47,815 nucleotides of DNA from an uncultured Olsenella sp. (GCA_959598545.1 CAUGFC010000001.1:1-47815), one strand, 5' to 3'; positions 32,458 to 41,154 are shown, counted from the first letter of the stretch. A program made the numbers and translations. The notes: generated from the letters alone by a model not told the origin.

Positions 32458-32551
32458 CCACGGGCATTTCTCGAAGCATGTTTCTTGAGAGAGGCCCGGC
32501 TCCCCAGGAGCCGGGCCTCTCGAAAGCACATGCGGAGGGAAATGCCCGTGG
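32458..32551. repeat. Three-tier nested inverted repeat downstream of ackA
   Basis: The outer stem pairs 32458-32469 with 32540-32551 (12 bp, CCACGGGCATTT). The middle stem GCATGT (32476) pairs with ACATGC (32528). The inner stem pairs 32489-32503 with 32507-32521 (15 bp, GAGAGGCCCGGCTCC, 3-base loop). All are perfect. It begins 3 bases after the ackA stop, so it can end that transcript, but no U-run follows and the nested design exceeds what a terminator needs. Confidence 0.75.
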
Positions 32552-32553
32552 CG

Positions 32554-33723
32554 CTACCCCAGCAGCTCCTCGACGTCGAGCGCGATCATGTACTCCTCGT
32601 TGGTGGGAACCACCATGACGGTGATCGCGGAGTCGGGGGTGGAGATGACACGCGGCTCGTCGGAGCGCGGAGCGTTCTTCTCGGCGTCGATCTTGACGCC
32701 CATCCAGCCGAGCAGCTCGCAGATGCCCGCGCGGATCTCGGGCGCGTTCTCGCCAATGCCCGCAGTGAAGACCATCGTGTCCACGCCCTGCATGGAGGCG
32801 GCCATCTCGGCGAAGAGCTGGGAGACGCGGTAGTTGAACATGTCGAGCGCCATCTGGCACTTCTCGTCGCCGTCGGCGGCGCCGGCCTCGATGTCACGCG
32901 AGTCGGAGGAGACCTCGGACACGGCGAGGAGGCCGGACTTCTTGTTCATCATCGTGTCGATCTCGTCGATGCTCATCTGCGCCTCGCGGCTGAGGTAGAA
33001 GACCGTCGCCGGGTCGAGCGTGCCGCAGCGCGTGCCCATGATGAGGCCATCGAGCGGGGTGAGGCCCATCGTGGTGTCCATGCACTTGCCGTCCTGGATG
33101 GCGCACAGGGACGCGCCCGAGCCGAGGTGGCAGCTCACGAGCTTGTGGGCCTTGTCGCCCATCATCTCGTGCACGGTGCGCCAGATGAAGCGGTGGCTGG
33201 TACCGTGAGCGCCGTACTTGCGAACGTGATACTTGTCCACGACGTCGCGCGGGATGGCGTAGCGCCAGGCGTGCTCGGGCATGTGGTAGTGGAAGGCGGT
33301 ATCCGGCACGATGACGTTGCCGAGCTCGGGGAACATGTCGCGGCAGATCTCGATGACGTCGGCCTCGGCATAGTTGTGCAGGGGGGCGAGCGGCGCGACC
33401 TCGCGGACCTGGGCGAGCGTCTCGTCGGTCACGACGGCGGACTCGGGGAAGTACCAGCCGCCCTGGACCACGCGGTGGCCGATGCCGCCGATGGGCTTAT
33501 CGATGGTCTTGAGGATGTCGAAGACGTACTTGATGGCGGTCTTGTGGTCGGGAAGCGCGACCTCGAGCTTCTGCTTCTCCCCGCCCATCTCCTCGTGGCC
33601 GACGAAGGAGCCGTCGATGCCGATGCGCTCGCAGTTGCCCTTGGCGTAGACCTCGCGCGTGTCCACGTCCAGGAGCTGGTACTTGAGCGACGAGCTGCCG
33701 GCGTTGATAACAAGGACGTTCAT
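32554..33723 (-). CDS. ackA: Acetate kinase
   Basis: Converts acetyl phosphate and ADP to acetate and ATP, the energy-yielding end of mixed-acid fermentation. The 389-residue protein has NAGSSSLKYQLLD at the N-terminus, DTAFHYHMP, GAHGTSHR, GSGASLCAI and GIGENAPEIR, the full ASKHA-fold signature. ATG 33723 follows CGGGAGGAG. It stands alone, flanked on both sides by long hairpins, about 8 kb from pta. Confidence 0.95.
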   Translation of the reverse strand: MNVLVINAGSSSLKYQLLDVDTREVYAKGNCERIGIDGSFVGHEEMGGEKQKLEVALPDHKTAIKYVFDILKTIDKPIGGIGHRVVQGGWYFPESAVVTDETLAQVREVAPLAPLHNYAEADVIEICRDMFPELGNVIVPDTAFHYHMPEHAWRYAIPRDVVDKYHVRKYGAHGTSHRFIWRTVHEMMGDKAHKLVSCHLGSGASLCAIQDGKCMDTTMGLTPLDGLIMGTRCGTLDPATVFYLSREAQMSIDEIDTMMNKKSGLLAVSEVSSDSRDIEAGAADGDEKCQMALDMFNYRVSQLFAEMAASMQGVDTMVFTAGIGENAPEIRAGICELLGWMGVKIDAEKNAPRSDEPRVISTPDSAITVMVVPTNEEYMIALDVEELLG

Positions 33724-33821
33724 GACTCTCCTCCCGCGGGGTCTCCCCCACTCAGCGTTGAAACACAGCATTCACATCATACGCCCGACGAACGTCCTTC
33801 GTCGCCCTCACGTCGATGAAC

Positions 33822-33889
33822 GGGCTGGCTGGGCTTCTCTCCGAGAAGTGCGCTGCGCGGAACTTCTCTGCGAGAAGCCCGGCCAGCCC
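33822..33889. repeat. Nested hairpin H1 between HIT gene and ackA
   Basis: The outer arms 33822-33839 and 33872-33889 pair over 18 bp with one G-T. The inner arms GAGAAGT (33843) and ACTTCTC (33862) pair around a 12-base loop. The inner core resembles, in inverted orientation, that of the neighbouring hairpin H2. Confidence 0.75.
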
Positions 33890-33901
33890 TAGGCAACGGT
33901 A

Positions 33902-33965
33902 GGCGCCAGGGTCTTTCGGGGGGAAGTTCTGCGGAGCACACTTCCCGGAGAAAGACCCTGGCGCC
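33902..33965. repeat. Nested hairpin H2 between HIT gene and ackA
   Basis: The outer arms 33902-33917 and 33950-33965 pair perfectly over 16 bp (GGCGCCAGGGTCTTTC). The inner arms GGGAAGT (33921) and ACTTCCC (33940) pair around a 12-base loop. It lies 12 bases beyond the HIT gene stop and may terminate that operon. Its 22-base core matches the inverted core of H1 at 19 positions by eye. Confidence 0.75.
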
Positions 33966-33977
33966 GGACAGCTACGT

Positions 33978-34322
33978 CTAGGCGGGGATGAGGCCCTCGC
34001 CGAGGGGCTTGCCGCCGAGGACGTGCATGTGCAGGTGCATGACGGTCTGGCCGGCGGCGGCGCCGGTGTTCATGATGCAGCGGAAGCCCGTCTGCGCGAC
34101 GCCGGTCTTCTCGGCAACCGCCCTGACCGCGCGCTCCATGGAGGCGAGCGTCTCGGCGGGAACGTCGTCGACGAAGTTGTCGTGGTGGGCCTTGGGCACC
34201 ACGAGCACGTGGACGGGCGCCTGGGGGTTGAGATCGTTGAACGCGACGACGTTCTCGTCCTCGTAGAGGAACTCGCTCGGGATCTCTCCGTTGGCAATCT
34301 TGCAGAAGATGCAGTCGGACAT
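33978..34322 (-). CDS. HIT family protein (HinT-like nucleotide hydrolase)
   Basis: A 114-residue purine nucleoside phosphoramidase-like protein. CIFCKIANGEIPS opens the protein and the histidine triad HLHMH lies at residues 96-100, both typical of bacterial HinT. ATG follows GAGGGGAG. It follows xseB on the same strand. Confidence 0.94.
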   Translation of the reverse strand: MSDCIFCKIANGEIPSEFLYEDENVVAFNDLNPQAPVHVLVVPKAHHDNFVDDVPAETLASMERAVRAVAEKTGVAQTGFRCIMNTGAAAGQTVMHLHMHVLGGKPLGEGLIPA

Positions 34323-34344
34323 GGTGCTCCCCTCTCGATTCTCG

Positions 34345-34614
34345 CTACTCGTTCAGGTACGCGGTGCTGGGCGCCGAAGCGGTGTCGCGCACGGGCGCCG
34401 ACTCGTCGGTGGCGTTGAGAAGGACGCGCACCTTCTGCTCCGCCGTGCTCAGACGCTCGCGCAGGCTCTTCAGAAGCTCCACGCCGCGAGCGTAGCGCTC
34501 GAGCGAGTCCTCGAGCTCGAGCTCGCCGGACTCGAGCGCACGCACGATCTGCTCGAGCTCGATGGAGGCCTCCTTGAACGTCATATCTTCGATCTTCCTG
34601 GGCTCGTCTGCCAT
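34345..34614 (-). CDS. xseB: Exodeoxyribonuclease VII small subunit
   Basis: The 89-residue helical subunit that supports XseA in degrading single-stranded DNA. The motif FKEASIELEQIVRALESGEL and the following LEDSLERYARGVELLK are the family signature. The Ser/Thr-rich tail is variable. It lies 17 bp downstream of xseA, so the complex is made from one operon. Confidence 0.94.
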   Translation of the reverse strand: MADEPRKIEDMTFKEASIELEQIVRALESGELELEDSLERYARGVELLKSLRERLSTAEQKVRVLLNATDESAPVRDTASAPSTAYLNE

Positions 34615-34631
34615 GGTGTCCCCTTCCCGGG

Positions 34632-35981
34632 CTATGCCCGATCTTCGATTCGGATGGACGAGACGGTCGCCTCGACGGACCCCTCGCCGAGAAGCACGCT
34701 CACCTGGTCCCCACAGGCCACGTCCGACGCGCGCTTCACGACGCGCCCCGAGGTGTCACGGGCGATCGCGTAGCCCCGCGCCAGGACCGAGAGCGGAGAG
34801 AGCGCGTCGAGCGACGCGGCGAGCCGCGCGAGCGTCGCCTCGGCGGGGCGCAGGAGGCGTCCGCCGGCCTCCGCGAGGCGCCCCGCCGCGAGCTCGCAGC
34901 GCTCGGCGTCGCGGGCAAGGCCGCGCGGGACGGCGTCATGGAGGCGCTCCTCGGTCTGGAGCAAGTCGGAGAGAAGGTCCCGGAGGGGCGCGGCGGGGTC
35001 GGAGAGGCACCGGCGCGCGCCGAGGGCGTCGAGGGCCACGCGGCGCCGCGAGAGCGTCGCGTCCATGGCGCCGGACATGAGCCTGCCGAGGGACGTGACG
35101 GACGCGGAGCGCACCTCCAGCACCGCCGACATGGCCCGCCCCAGGCGCACCTGGCGCTGGAGCATCTGTCGCTCCACCTCGTCGATGGCGGGCGCCACCG
35201 ACTCGGCAGCGGCGGTCGGCGTGGAGGCGCGACGGTCGGCGACCATGTCGGCGATCGTCGTGTCCGGCTCGTGGCCGATGCCGGTCACGACCGGCACGGG
35301 GCAGGCCGCTATCGCCCGTGCGACGCCCTCGTCGTTGAAGCACATGAGGTCCTCGAAGGAGCCGCCGCCGCGGACGAGCAGGATCGCGTCGGGACGGGCG
35401 GCCGCGGCGGTCGAGAGCGCGCGGACGATCGTCGCCGGGGCGTCGGAACCCTGCACGGAGCAGCCGACGACGTCGATCTCCACGAGGGGGTTGCGCCGCG
35501 CGAGCGTGCGCTTGACGTCCTCCACCACGCTGCCGGAGAGCGACGTCACAACGCAGACGCGCGAGCAGAACGCGGGTACGTGGCGCTTTCGGGAGGGGTC
35601 CATGAGGCCCTCGCGCTCGAGGGCGCGCGCGAGCTCGGCGACCCGCTGGCGCAGCAGGCCCTCCCCCGCGGCCTCGACCTTCCTGGCGACAAACGAGAGC
35701 TTGCCCGAGGCCTGGTAGACGTCGAACTTGCCCGTGAGCCGCACGGAGAGCCCGTCACGCAGATCGAACCCGATCTTCTCGGCCGTCCCGCGCCAGACGA
35801 TGACGCTCATGGAGGCCCCGGCGTCCTTCACCTCGAAGTAGCAGTGGCCCGAGCGGGCGTTGGGACCCCGGAACCCCGACACCTCCCCGTCCACGACGAG
35901 CGTCGGCCACGAGGAGACCGCCCCCTTCGCAAGGGCGACGGCGTCCGTGACGGTGATCGGCTGGCCCTGCCGGGTGCCCAT
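34632..35981 (-). CDS. xseA: Exodeoxyribonuclease VII large subunit
   Basis: The catalytic subunit of ExoVII, a processive single-strand exonuclease. In 449 residues an N-terminal OB fold (VDGEVSGFRGPNARSGHCYF) is followed by the nuclease core with GGGSFEDLMCFNDE and GIGHEPDTT, then a long helical region and a C-terminal strand. ATG 35981 overlaps the stop of the upstream protease gene by one base. Confidence 0.95.
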   Translation of the reverse strand: MGTRQGQPITVTDAVALAKGAVSSWPTLVVDGEVSGFRGPNARSGHCYFEVKDAGASMSVIVWRGTAEKIGFDLRDGLSVRLTGKFDVYQASGKLSFVARKVEAAGEGLLRQRVAELARALEREGLMDPSRKRHVPAFCSRVCVVTSLSGSVVEDVKRTLARRNPLVEIDVVGCSVQGSDAPATIVRALSTAAAARPDAILLVRGGGSFEDLMCFNDEGVARAIAACPVPVVTGIGHEPDTTIADMVADRRASTPTAAAESVAPAIDEVERQMLQRQVRLGRAMSAVLEVRSASVTSLGRLMSGAMDATLSRRRVALDALGARRCLSDPAAPLRDLLSDLLQTEERLHDAVPRGLARDAERCELAAGRLAEAGGRLLRPAEATLARLAASLDALSPLSVLARGYAIARDTSGRVVKRASDVACGDQVSVLLGEGSVEATVSSIRIEDRA

Positions 35982-36676
35982 CAGTCGTCCCTGCCGCCGT
36001 AGCGACCGAGCAGGTAGACGAGTTGCATGAGGGAGGTCAGCGCCGCGGCGACGTACGTGAGGGCGGCGGCGGTGAGGACCGAACGGGCGCCCTTCTCGTC
36101 GAGGCCGGAGCCGCGTGCGGAGAGGTAGGCCACCGCGCGACGCGAGGCGTCGATCTCCACCGGCAGGGTGACCACCTGGAAGACCACGGCGGCCGCGAAG
36201 AGCACGATGGCGAGCTGGACCAGGCCGGCGAGGTTGAGGAGCACGCCGGCGAGGAGGACGAGGATCCAGGAGTTCTCCGCGACGGACACCACGGGGACGA
36301 GCGCCGAGCGCAGGCGGTAGAAGCCGTAGCCCTGCGCGGCCTGGATCGCGTGACCCGCCTCGTGGCAGGCGACGGCGACCGAGGCGACCGAGGCGCCGCG
36401 GTAGTTGTCGTCGGAGAGGTGCAGCTTGTTGTCACGCGGGTCGTAGTGGTCGGTGAGCGAGCCGGCGACGCGCGTGATGCCCACGTCGTTCGCGCCCCCG
36501 TCCGCCAGCATCTGTCGCGCGACGTCGGCGCCGGTGCCGGGGATGCCGGCATCGACCTGGGACCACTTGCGGTAGGTGCTCCTGATGTAGCCCTGCGCGG
36601 CGGTACCCAGGACGAGGGCGACGAGCACGACGACGAGATAGGCCGGGTCGAACCCGTATCCGATGTAGAAGGGCAT
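35981..36676 (-). CDS. Membrane-bound neutral zinc metallopeptidase (YugP-like)
   Basis: A 231-residue membrane protease-like protein. One N-terminal helix (about 10-30) precedes the zinc motif HEAGH (105-109), and two or three more helices follow (about 125-175 and near the C-terminus). This matches the Zn_peptidase_2/YugP family, whose substrates are unknown. ATG 36676 follows GGAG by 6 bases, and an in-frame TTG four codons earlier overlaps that site. A TAGAAT box lies 32 bases upstream. Confidence 0.9.
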   Translation of the reverse strand: MPFYIGYGFDPAYLVVVLVALVLGTAAQGYIRSTYRKWSQVDAGIPGTGADVARQMLADGGANDVGITRVAGSLTDHYDPRDNKLHLSDDNYRGASVASVAVACHEAGHAIQAAQGYGFYRLRSALVPVVSVAENSWILVLLAGVLLNLAGLVQLAIVLFAAAVVFQVVTLPVEIDASRRAVAYLSARGSGLDEKGARSVLTAAALTYVAAALTSLMQLVYLLGRYGGRDD

Positions 36677-36707
36677 GTGCGTCTCCAATCACGTCTGGAC
36701 TGCGTCC

Positions 36708-36713
36708 ATTCTA
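36708..36713 (-). promoter_or_regulatory. -10 box (TAGAAT) for the metallopeptidase-xseAB-HIT operon
   Basis: Minus-strand TAGAAT 32 bases before the ATG, the same spacing as at 32364 and 41155. It probably drives the four-gene run down to the HIT gene. Confidence 0.5.
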
Positions 36714-36755
36714 CCCACGCCGCCGGACGACAATGCGCGGGCCGGGCGGGCGGCG

Positions 36756-37886
36756 CTAGAGCAGCTCGATCCGCCCCTCGCGAACGGTGAGGCCGACCTC
36801 ACCCGAGAGCAGCTTGTCGAGCGTGGAGCCCGCGAGCTCCCAGCGCCAGCCGCGCGAGAGCGGCGACTCGTCGCGGCTCTGCACGAAGTCGAGGAGGTCG
36901 TCGCGCGTGGCGATGAGCTGGGTCGCCACGCCGCTCCCCTCGGAGGCCAGGCGCAGCACGGCGTACATGAGGTCCACGACCCCCTCGGTCTCGGCGGAGG
37001 GGCGCGCGTGGCGGATGACCTTGGGGCACTCGTCGGGCGGACACGCCTGGCCGCGGGAGACCGCCTCGAGCAGGAGCCGCGCGTCGCGCTCGGGAATCTG
37101 GTCGGTGCCGCGGATCTTGCGGAGCCGGTCGAGCGAGGTCGGCGTGCGCTTGCACACCTCGACGACGACCTCGTCGGAGGCTACCCACTTGCGCGGGAGG
37201 TCCCGGCGAGCCGCCGACTCCTCCCTCCAGGCGCACACCTCGCGTGCAACGGCGAGCTGACGCCGCGTGAGCGAGCCCGACCGACGCAGGCGGAGGTAGG
37301 CATCACGCGGGTCCCTCCGCAGGCGCGCGGGGTCGCAGAGGGCCTCCATCTCGGGGAGGACCCACGACAGGCGGTCCCTCGCGACGAGCTCGGACATCAT
37401 CTGGTCGTAGATCGCCGGGAGGTAGCGGACGTCGTCCTCGGCATAGGTGAGCTGCTCGGGGTCGAGCGGGCGCCGCGACCAGTCCGTGAGCGACTCGGCC
37501 TTGGGCAGGCGGACGCCGCAGCACGCCTCCACGACGGCCGCGTAGCTCGCCTGCTGGCGCATGCCGAGAAAGGCCGCGGCGAGCTGCGTGTCAAAGACGG
37601 GCGCGCAGACGACGGACATGCCCTCGAGAAGGACCTCGAGGTCCTGGCCGCAGGCATGGAGCACCTTGGTGACGCTCGTGTCGGCGAGCAGCCTCGCGAG
37701 CGGCGAGAGGTCGTCTATGAGGATGGGGTCGATGGCCGCTATGCTCTCCCCCGCCGCGACCTGCACGAGGCAGAGCTTGGGGTAGTAGGTCTTCTCGCGG
37801 AGGAACTCGGTGTCGACGGCGATCACCTTGGCCGATGCGGCCTGCTCGCAGAAGTCGGCGAGCTGCTCTGATGTGGAGAGGTACAA
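36756..37886 (-). CDS. rnd: Ribonuclease D
   Basis: A 3'-5' exoribonuclease for tRNA and stable RNA processing. The 376-residue protein has the DEDD exonuclease domain: VDTEFLREKTYY with Asp25 and Glu27, HACGQDLEVL, and YAEDDVRYL with the last acidic pair. HRDC-like helical domains follow (RKWVASDEVVVEVCKR and a second copy). The start is taken as TTG 37886, after AAGGGGAG, giving MYLSTSEQLADFCEQ, the expected N-terminus. The open frame itself continues far upstream through the divergent gene without meaning. Confidence 0.9.
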   Translation of the reverse strand: MYLSTSEQLADFCEQAASAKVIAVDTEFLREKTYYPKLCLVQVAAGESIAAIDPILIDDLSPLARLLADTSVTKVLHACGQDLEVLLEGMSVVCAPVFDTQLAAAFLGMRQQASYAAVVEACCGVRLPKAESLTDWSRRPLDPEQLTYAEDDVRYLPAIYDQMMSELVARDRLSWVLPEMEALCDPARLRRDPRDAYLRLRRSGSLTRRQLAVAREVCAWREESAARRDLPRKWVASDEVVVEVCKRTPTSLDRLRKIRGTDQIPERDARLLLEAVSRGQACPPDECPKVIRHARPSAETEGVVDLMYAVLRLASEGSGVATQLIATRDDLLDFVQSRDESPLSRGWRWELAGSTLDKLLSGEVGLTVREGRIELL

Positions 37887-37989
37887 GGCGCTCGATTCTC
37901 CCCTTGCGGGGTTTGGGTACACTTGTCTAGGGCGCGAGACGCGCCCCACCATGATACCCAATCGCCCCGCCCGACCCGGGAGGAGATCC

Positions 37990-38961
37990 GTGCGCGCCCT
38001 CGTCATACACAACCCCCGCTCCGGCTTTGGGTCGGACGCCGTCTTCCAGTTCGAGCGTGCCCTGCTCCAGGGAGGCGACGAGTGCCTCACCCGCGTGCTC
38101 GACGAGGACTTCGACCCCGCCGCAGCCTGCGCAGGGGCGGACGGCTTCGACGTCGTGGTCCTGTCGGGCGGCGACGGCACCATCTCGACGCTCCTCCACG
38201 AGCTCCGCGACACCAACGTCCCGACCTGCGTCTTCCCCTCCGGGACCGCCAATCTGCTCTGCGCGAACATCGGCAACGCGCCCGAGCCCTCCGCCCTCGC
38301 CCGCGCCTGCCGCATCGGCAAGACGGCCCGACTCGACATCGGCGAGATCTCCTGGACCACCGTCGACGGCGAGGCGGGGCGGCGCGGCTTCGCCCTCATG
38401 TCGGGCACCGGCTTCGACGCCCAGCTCATGCAGGCGGCGCTGCCCAACAAGGCCGTCATGGGGCAGGCGGCCTACTTCGCCGCCGCGCTCTCGAGCCCCC
38501 GGCCGACCGTGGGGCGCTTCTCCATCACGGTCGACGGCGAGACGGTCGAGCGCGAGGGCATCACCTGCCTCGTCGCCAACAACGCCATGATCCAGGGCGA
38601 CATCGAGATCGTGCCGGACTGCCGGATGGACGACGGGCTCCTCGACGTCATCGTCGTGGAGACCTCGGACGCCGCGCAGCTCCTGAAGCCCCTTGCGTTC
38701 GGCCTCGTGGACCGCAGCGGCCACGCCATCGGACGTCCGCACATCGAGTCGTTCAGGGGGCGCGAGATTCGCATCGAGTGCTCGACCGCGATGCCGCTCG
38801 AGGTCGACGGTGAGGTCATGCCGGGTCTGGTGAGCGCCTACGAGGCGCGGGCCCTGCCCGGCGCGGCGCGCATCGTCGTCGACCCGATGAGCCCCTACGG
38901 GACCGAGGACGACGGCTCCTCCCGCTTCGGCGGCTCGGACGTCATCGCCTACCCCAAGTAG
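37990..38961 (+). CDS. Diacylglycerol kinase catalytic-domain (DAGK/YegS) family protein
   Basis: A lipid- or sphingoid-kinase-fold protein of 323 residues. It begins RALVIHNPRSGFGS, and the nucleotide motif GGDGT lies at 60-64, followed by PSGTANLLC in place of the usual PxGTxND. The residues after GGDGT (ISTLLHEL) differ from the common NEV, so the substrate may be atypical. The C-terminal beta-sandwich (LEVDGEVMP) is present. GTG 37990 is preferred, with GGGAGGAG 4 bases upstream. It is divergent from rnd. Confidence 0.85.
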   Translation: MRALVIHNPRSGFGSDAVFQFERALLQGGDECLTRVLDEDFDPAAACAGADGFDVVVLSGGDGTISTLLHELRDTNVPTCVFPSGTANLLCANIGNAPEPSALARACRIGKTARLDIGEISWTTVDGEAGRRGFALMSGTGFDAQLMQAALPNKAVMGQAAYFAAALSSPRPTVGRFSITVDGETVEREGITCLVANNAMIQGDIEIVPDCRMDDGLLDVIVVETSDAAQLLKPLAFGLVDRSGHAIGRPHIESFRGREIRIECSTAMPLEVDGEVMPGLVSAYEARALPGAARIVVDPMSPYGTEDDGSSRFGGSDVIAYPK

Positions 38962-39004
38962 CGGCGAGACGGGGCACGCCCCTCGCAAGCCGCATCGGTT
39001 CCGA

Positions 39005-39028
39005 CCCCCTCGCTCTCGGGGGGGGGGG
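39005..39028. repeat. Poly-G tract and C5/G hairpin between convergent genes
   Basis: CCCCC (39005-39009), 8 bases, then an uninterrupted run of 11 G (39018-39028). It may fold as a weak terminator for the convergent kinase-family gene and azlD. Long G runs are prone to slippage and also to sequencing error. Confidence 0.6.
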
Positions 39029-39046
39029 AAGACGGTCGCGGGGTCC

Positions 39047-39358
39047 CTAGAGCGCGAGCGTGAGCGCTGCGTAGGCGGCCATGCCGGCGAGCGCGCACCA
39101 GATCAGCGACCCCGTCCTTCTCGCCATGACCACGACGAGGGCCGCCGCGAGCAGCGGCCGCCAGGAGAGGCCGACGGTCGGGTCGAAGAGATCGTTGGCG
39201 ACGAGCGCGGCGAACGCGGCGGGCGGGATGAGCCCGAGCGCCTCGCTCACGCGCGGGGAGAGCTCGCGACCCTTGAGGGCGAGGAGCGGGACGCAGCGGC
39301 AGGCGAGAATGACCGCGAGCACGCAGCCGTAGAAGACCAGGAAGTCAGTGGTGCTCAT
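39047..39358 (-). CDS. azlD: AzlD family branched-chain amino acid exporter subunit
   Basis: A 103-residue hydrophobic protein with about four membrane helices: LVFYGCVLAVILACRCVP at the N-terminus and AALVANDLF in the middle. This is the small partner of AzlC. Its start overlaps the end of azlC by 14 bases. Confidence 0.88.
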   Translation of the reverse strand: MSTTDFLVFYGCVLAVILACRCVPLLALKGRELSPRVSEALGLIPPAAFAALVANDLFDPTVGLSWRPLLAAALVVVMARRTGSLIWCALAGMAAYAALTLAL

Positions 39359-40058
39359 GGCGCGACCCCCTCCCGAGCGCGCCCGCGACGAGGCCGGCCG
39401 CGACGCCCAGGAGCGCGCCGAGCAGGACGGCGAGCGAGCCGGCTCCGAGCACCTTCAGCGCCACGACGGCCGCCACTGACGCGACGACCACGACGACGTT
39501 GACGCGCGTCCACGACTGCCCCACGAGCAGGCAGACGAAGATCGACGTCATCGCGAAGGACATGATCGTCGTGGGGATGGCGAGGGCGGGTCCCACGGCC
39601 GCGCCGAGCGCGTTGGCCGCCGCCCACGAGAGCATGCTCGCCACGTTGACCGCCGTCGCATGCCGGACCGTCCAGGACTTGTCGGCGACGAAGCGCCCCA
39701 TGTTCACCCCGAAGCTCTCGTCGGTCACCGTGGCGGCAAAGAGCGCGGCGAGCGGCCGGGGGGCTCGCTCGGCATAGCGCGAGAGGGCCGCGGAGTAGAG
39801 CAGCTGGCGCGTGCTCACGAGCGCCACGCTCGCCACCATGGAGGCGACCGGGGTGCCCGCAAGGGCGAGCGAGGCCATCATGAACTGCCCGGCGCCCGAG
39901 TAGAACGTCGCCGAGACGAGAAACGCGACGGCAGGCGACAGCCCCACCTCGGCGGCCATGACGCCGCAGGGGATGCCGATGGCGACGTAGCCGAGCATGA
40001 CGGGCAGCGCCGCCGGCAGGGCGGCGGCGAGGTCGGAGCGGAGCGACGAGTCGGGCAT
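39345..40058 (-). CDS. azlC: AzlC family branched-chain amino acid exporter subunit
   Basis: A 237-residue membrane protein, the large subunit of the AzlCD exporter. ALPVMLGYVAIGIPCGVMA opens the first helices, FYSGAGQFMM is the family signature and TDESFGVN follows. Its ATG overlaps the stop of the upstream oxidoreductase gene region, so all three genes form one operon. Confidence 0.92.
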   Translation of the reverse strand: MPDSSLRSDLAAALPAALPVMLGYVAIGIPCGVMAAEVGLSPAVAFLVSATFYSGAGQFMMASLALAGTPVASMVASVALVSTRQLLYSAALSRYAERAPRPLAALFAATVTDESFGVNMGRFVADKSWTVRHATAVNVASMLSWAAANALGAAVGPALAIPTTIMSFAMTSIFVCLLVGQSWTRVNVVVVVASVAAVVALKVLGAGSLAVLLGALLGVAAGLVAGALGRGSRHEHH

Positions 40059-40059
40059 G

Positions 40060-41124
40060 CTACTCGGAAAGGTCCGCGGGGAAGCGCACGCCGACCTGGC
40101 GGCGGATCTCGTCCATGACGGCCAGGGAGTCGACCGTGACCTGCTCGAAGCGCGCCGCCGCCTCGAGCGCGGCGGCCTCGCCGCGCACGGCGGCGGTGAA
40201 GTCGTCGATCTCGCAGACCATGTCATTGGCGGGGACCTCGGCGGGAACGGGTCGGGTGGACGCCTCCTCCATGCGGAATATCAGGCCCTTGTCCTCGTGG
40301 TCGTGCACGCGGGGGTTCACGGGGCAGGACGTCTGGTCCCACAGAAGCGTCCCCTCCTCGCCCTCGACCTGCGAGGGGATCACGTCGTCGCACATCTTCC
40401 CGTAGGAGAGGCTCACGATCTTGTCGTCGTAGCCGAGAAGGGCCTCGCCAGCGAGGTCGATGGTAGAGCAGGGGTCGTCGGCGTCGCAGCCCGGGACGGG
40501 TGCGGTGACGGCGAGGGCGCGGACCGTCTCCGGCCTGCCGAAGAGGGCCACGGCCGGCTCGACGCAGTAGACGCCGATGTCCATGAGGGCGCCGCTTGCC
40601 AGCACGGGGTCGAAGATGTTCAGGCGCTCGCCGGCGCGCAGCCGCGCCATGCGCGAGGTCACCTTGGAGAAGCGCAGCGTCGCCAGGCGGACGGCGCCGA
40701 GCTCGGAGGCGGTGACGCGCTCGATTGCCGCGAAGGTGGGCACATGCAGGTTGCGCATGGCCTCCATGGCCACGACGCCCCTCTCTCGCGCGGCGGCGAA
40801 GACCCTGCGGGCCTCGCGCTCGTTGGCGGCGAGCGACTTCTCCACGAGCACGTGCTTCCCGCCGGCGATCATGGCGAGCGCCTGCTCGGCATGGAGACCA
40901 TTGGGGCTGGAGACGTAGACCGCGTCGACCTCGTCGCTCGAGGCGAGCTCGGAGAGGTCGTCGAAGAAGAGTCGCGCGCCGTATCGCTCGCCGAACGAGC
41001 GGGCGCGCCCCAGGTCACGGGAATAGGCCGCGACGTAGTCGGCCCCCTCCGCCACGGCGAGCGCCTCGAGGAACCGCTCGCAGATGCCGCTCGTACCGAT
41101 GGTCGCGAACCGAACCGTGCCCAT
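40060..41124 (-). CDS. Gfo/Idh/MocA family NAD(P)-dependent oxidoreductase
   Basis: A 354-residue dehydrogenase acting on an unidentified sugar- or inositol-like substrate. The N-terminal Rossmann fold starts RFATIGTSGICERFLEAL, and VEKSLAAN takes the place of the usual EKP, keeping the catalytic lysine. The C-terminal alpha/beta domain includes GALMDIGVYCVEPA. It is first in an operon with azlC and azlD, a link that does not suggest a common pathway. Confidence 0.92.
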   Translation of the reverse strand: MGTVRFATIGTSGICERFLEALAVAEGADYVAAYSRDLGRARSFGERYGARLFFDDLSELASSDEVDAVYVSSPNGLHAEQALAMIAGGKHVLVEKSLAANEREARRVFAAARERGVVAMEAMRNLHVPTFAAIERVTASELGAVRLATLRFSKVTSRMARLRAGERLNIFDPVLASGALMDIGVYCVEPAVALFGRPETVRALAVTAPVPGCDADDPCSTIDLAGEALLGYDDKIVSLSYGKMCDDVIPSQVEGEEGTLLWDQTSCPVNPRVHDHEDKGLIFRMEEASTRPVPAEVPANDMVCEIDDFTAAVRGEAAALEAAARFEQVTVDSLAVMDEIRRQVGVRFPADLSE

Positions 41125-41154
41125 GAGTCTCCCTTCGTTGTCTGCTCCAAGCCG

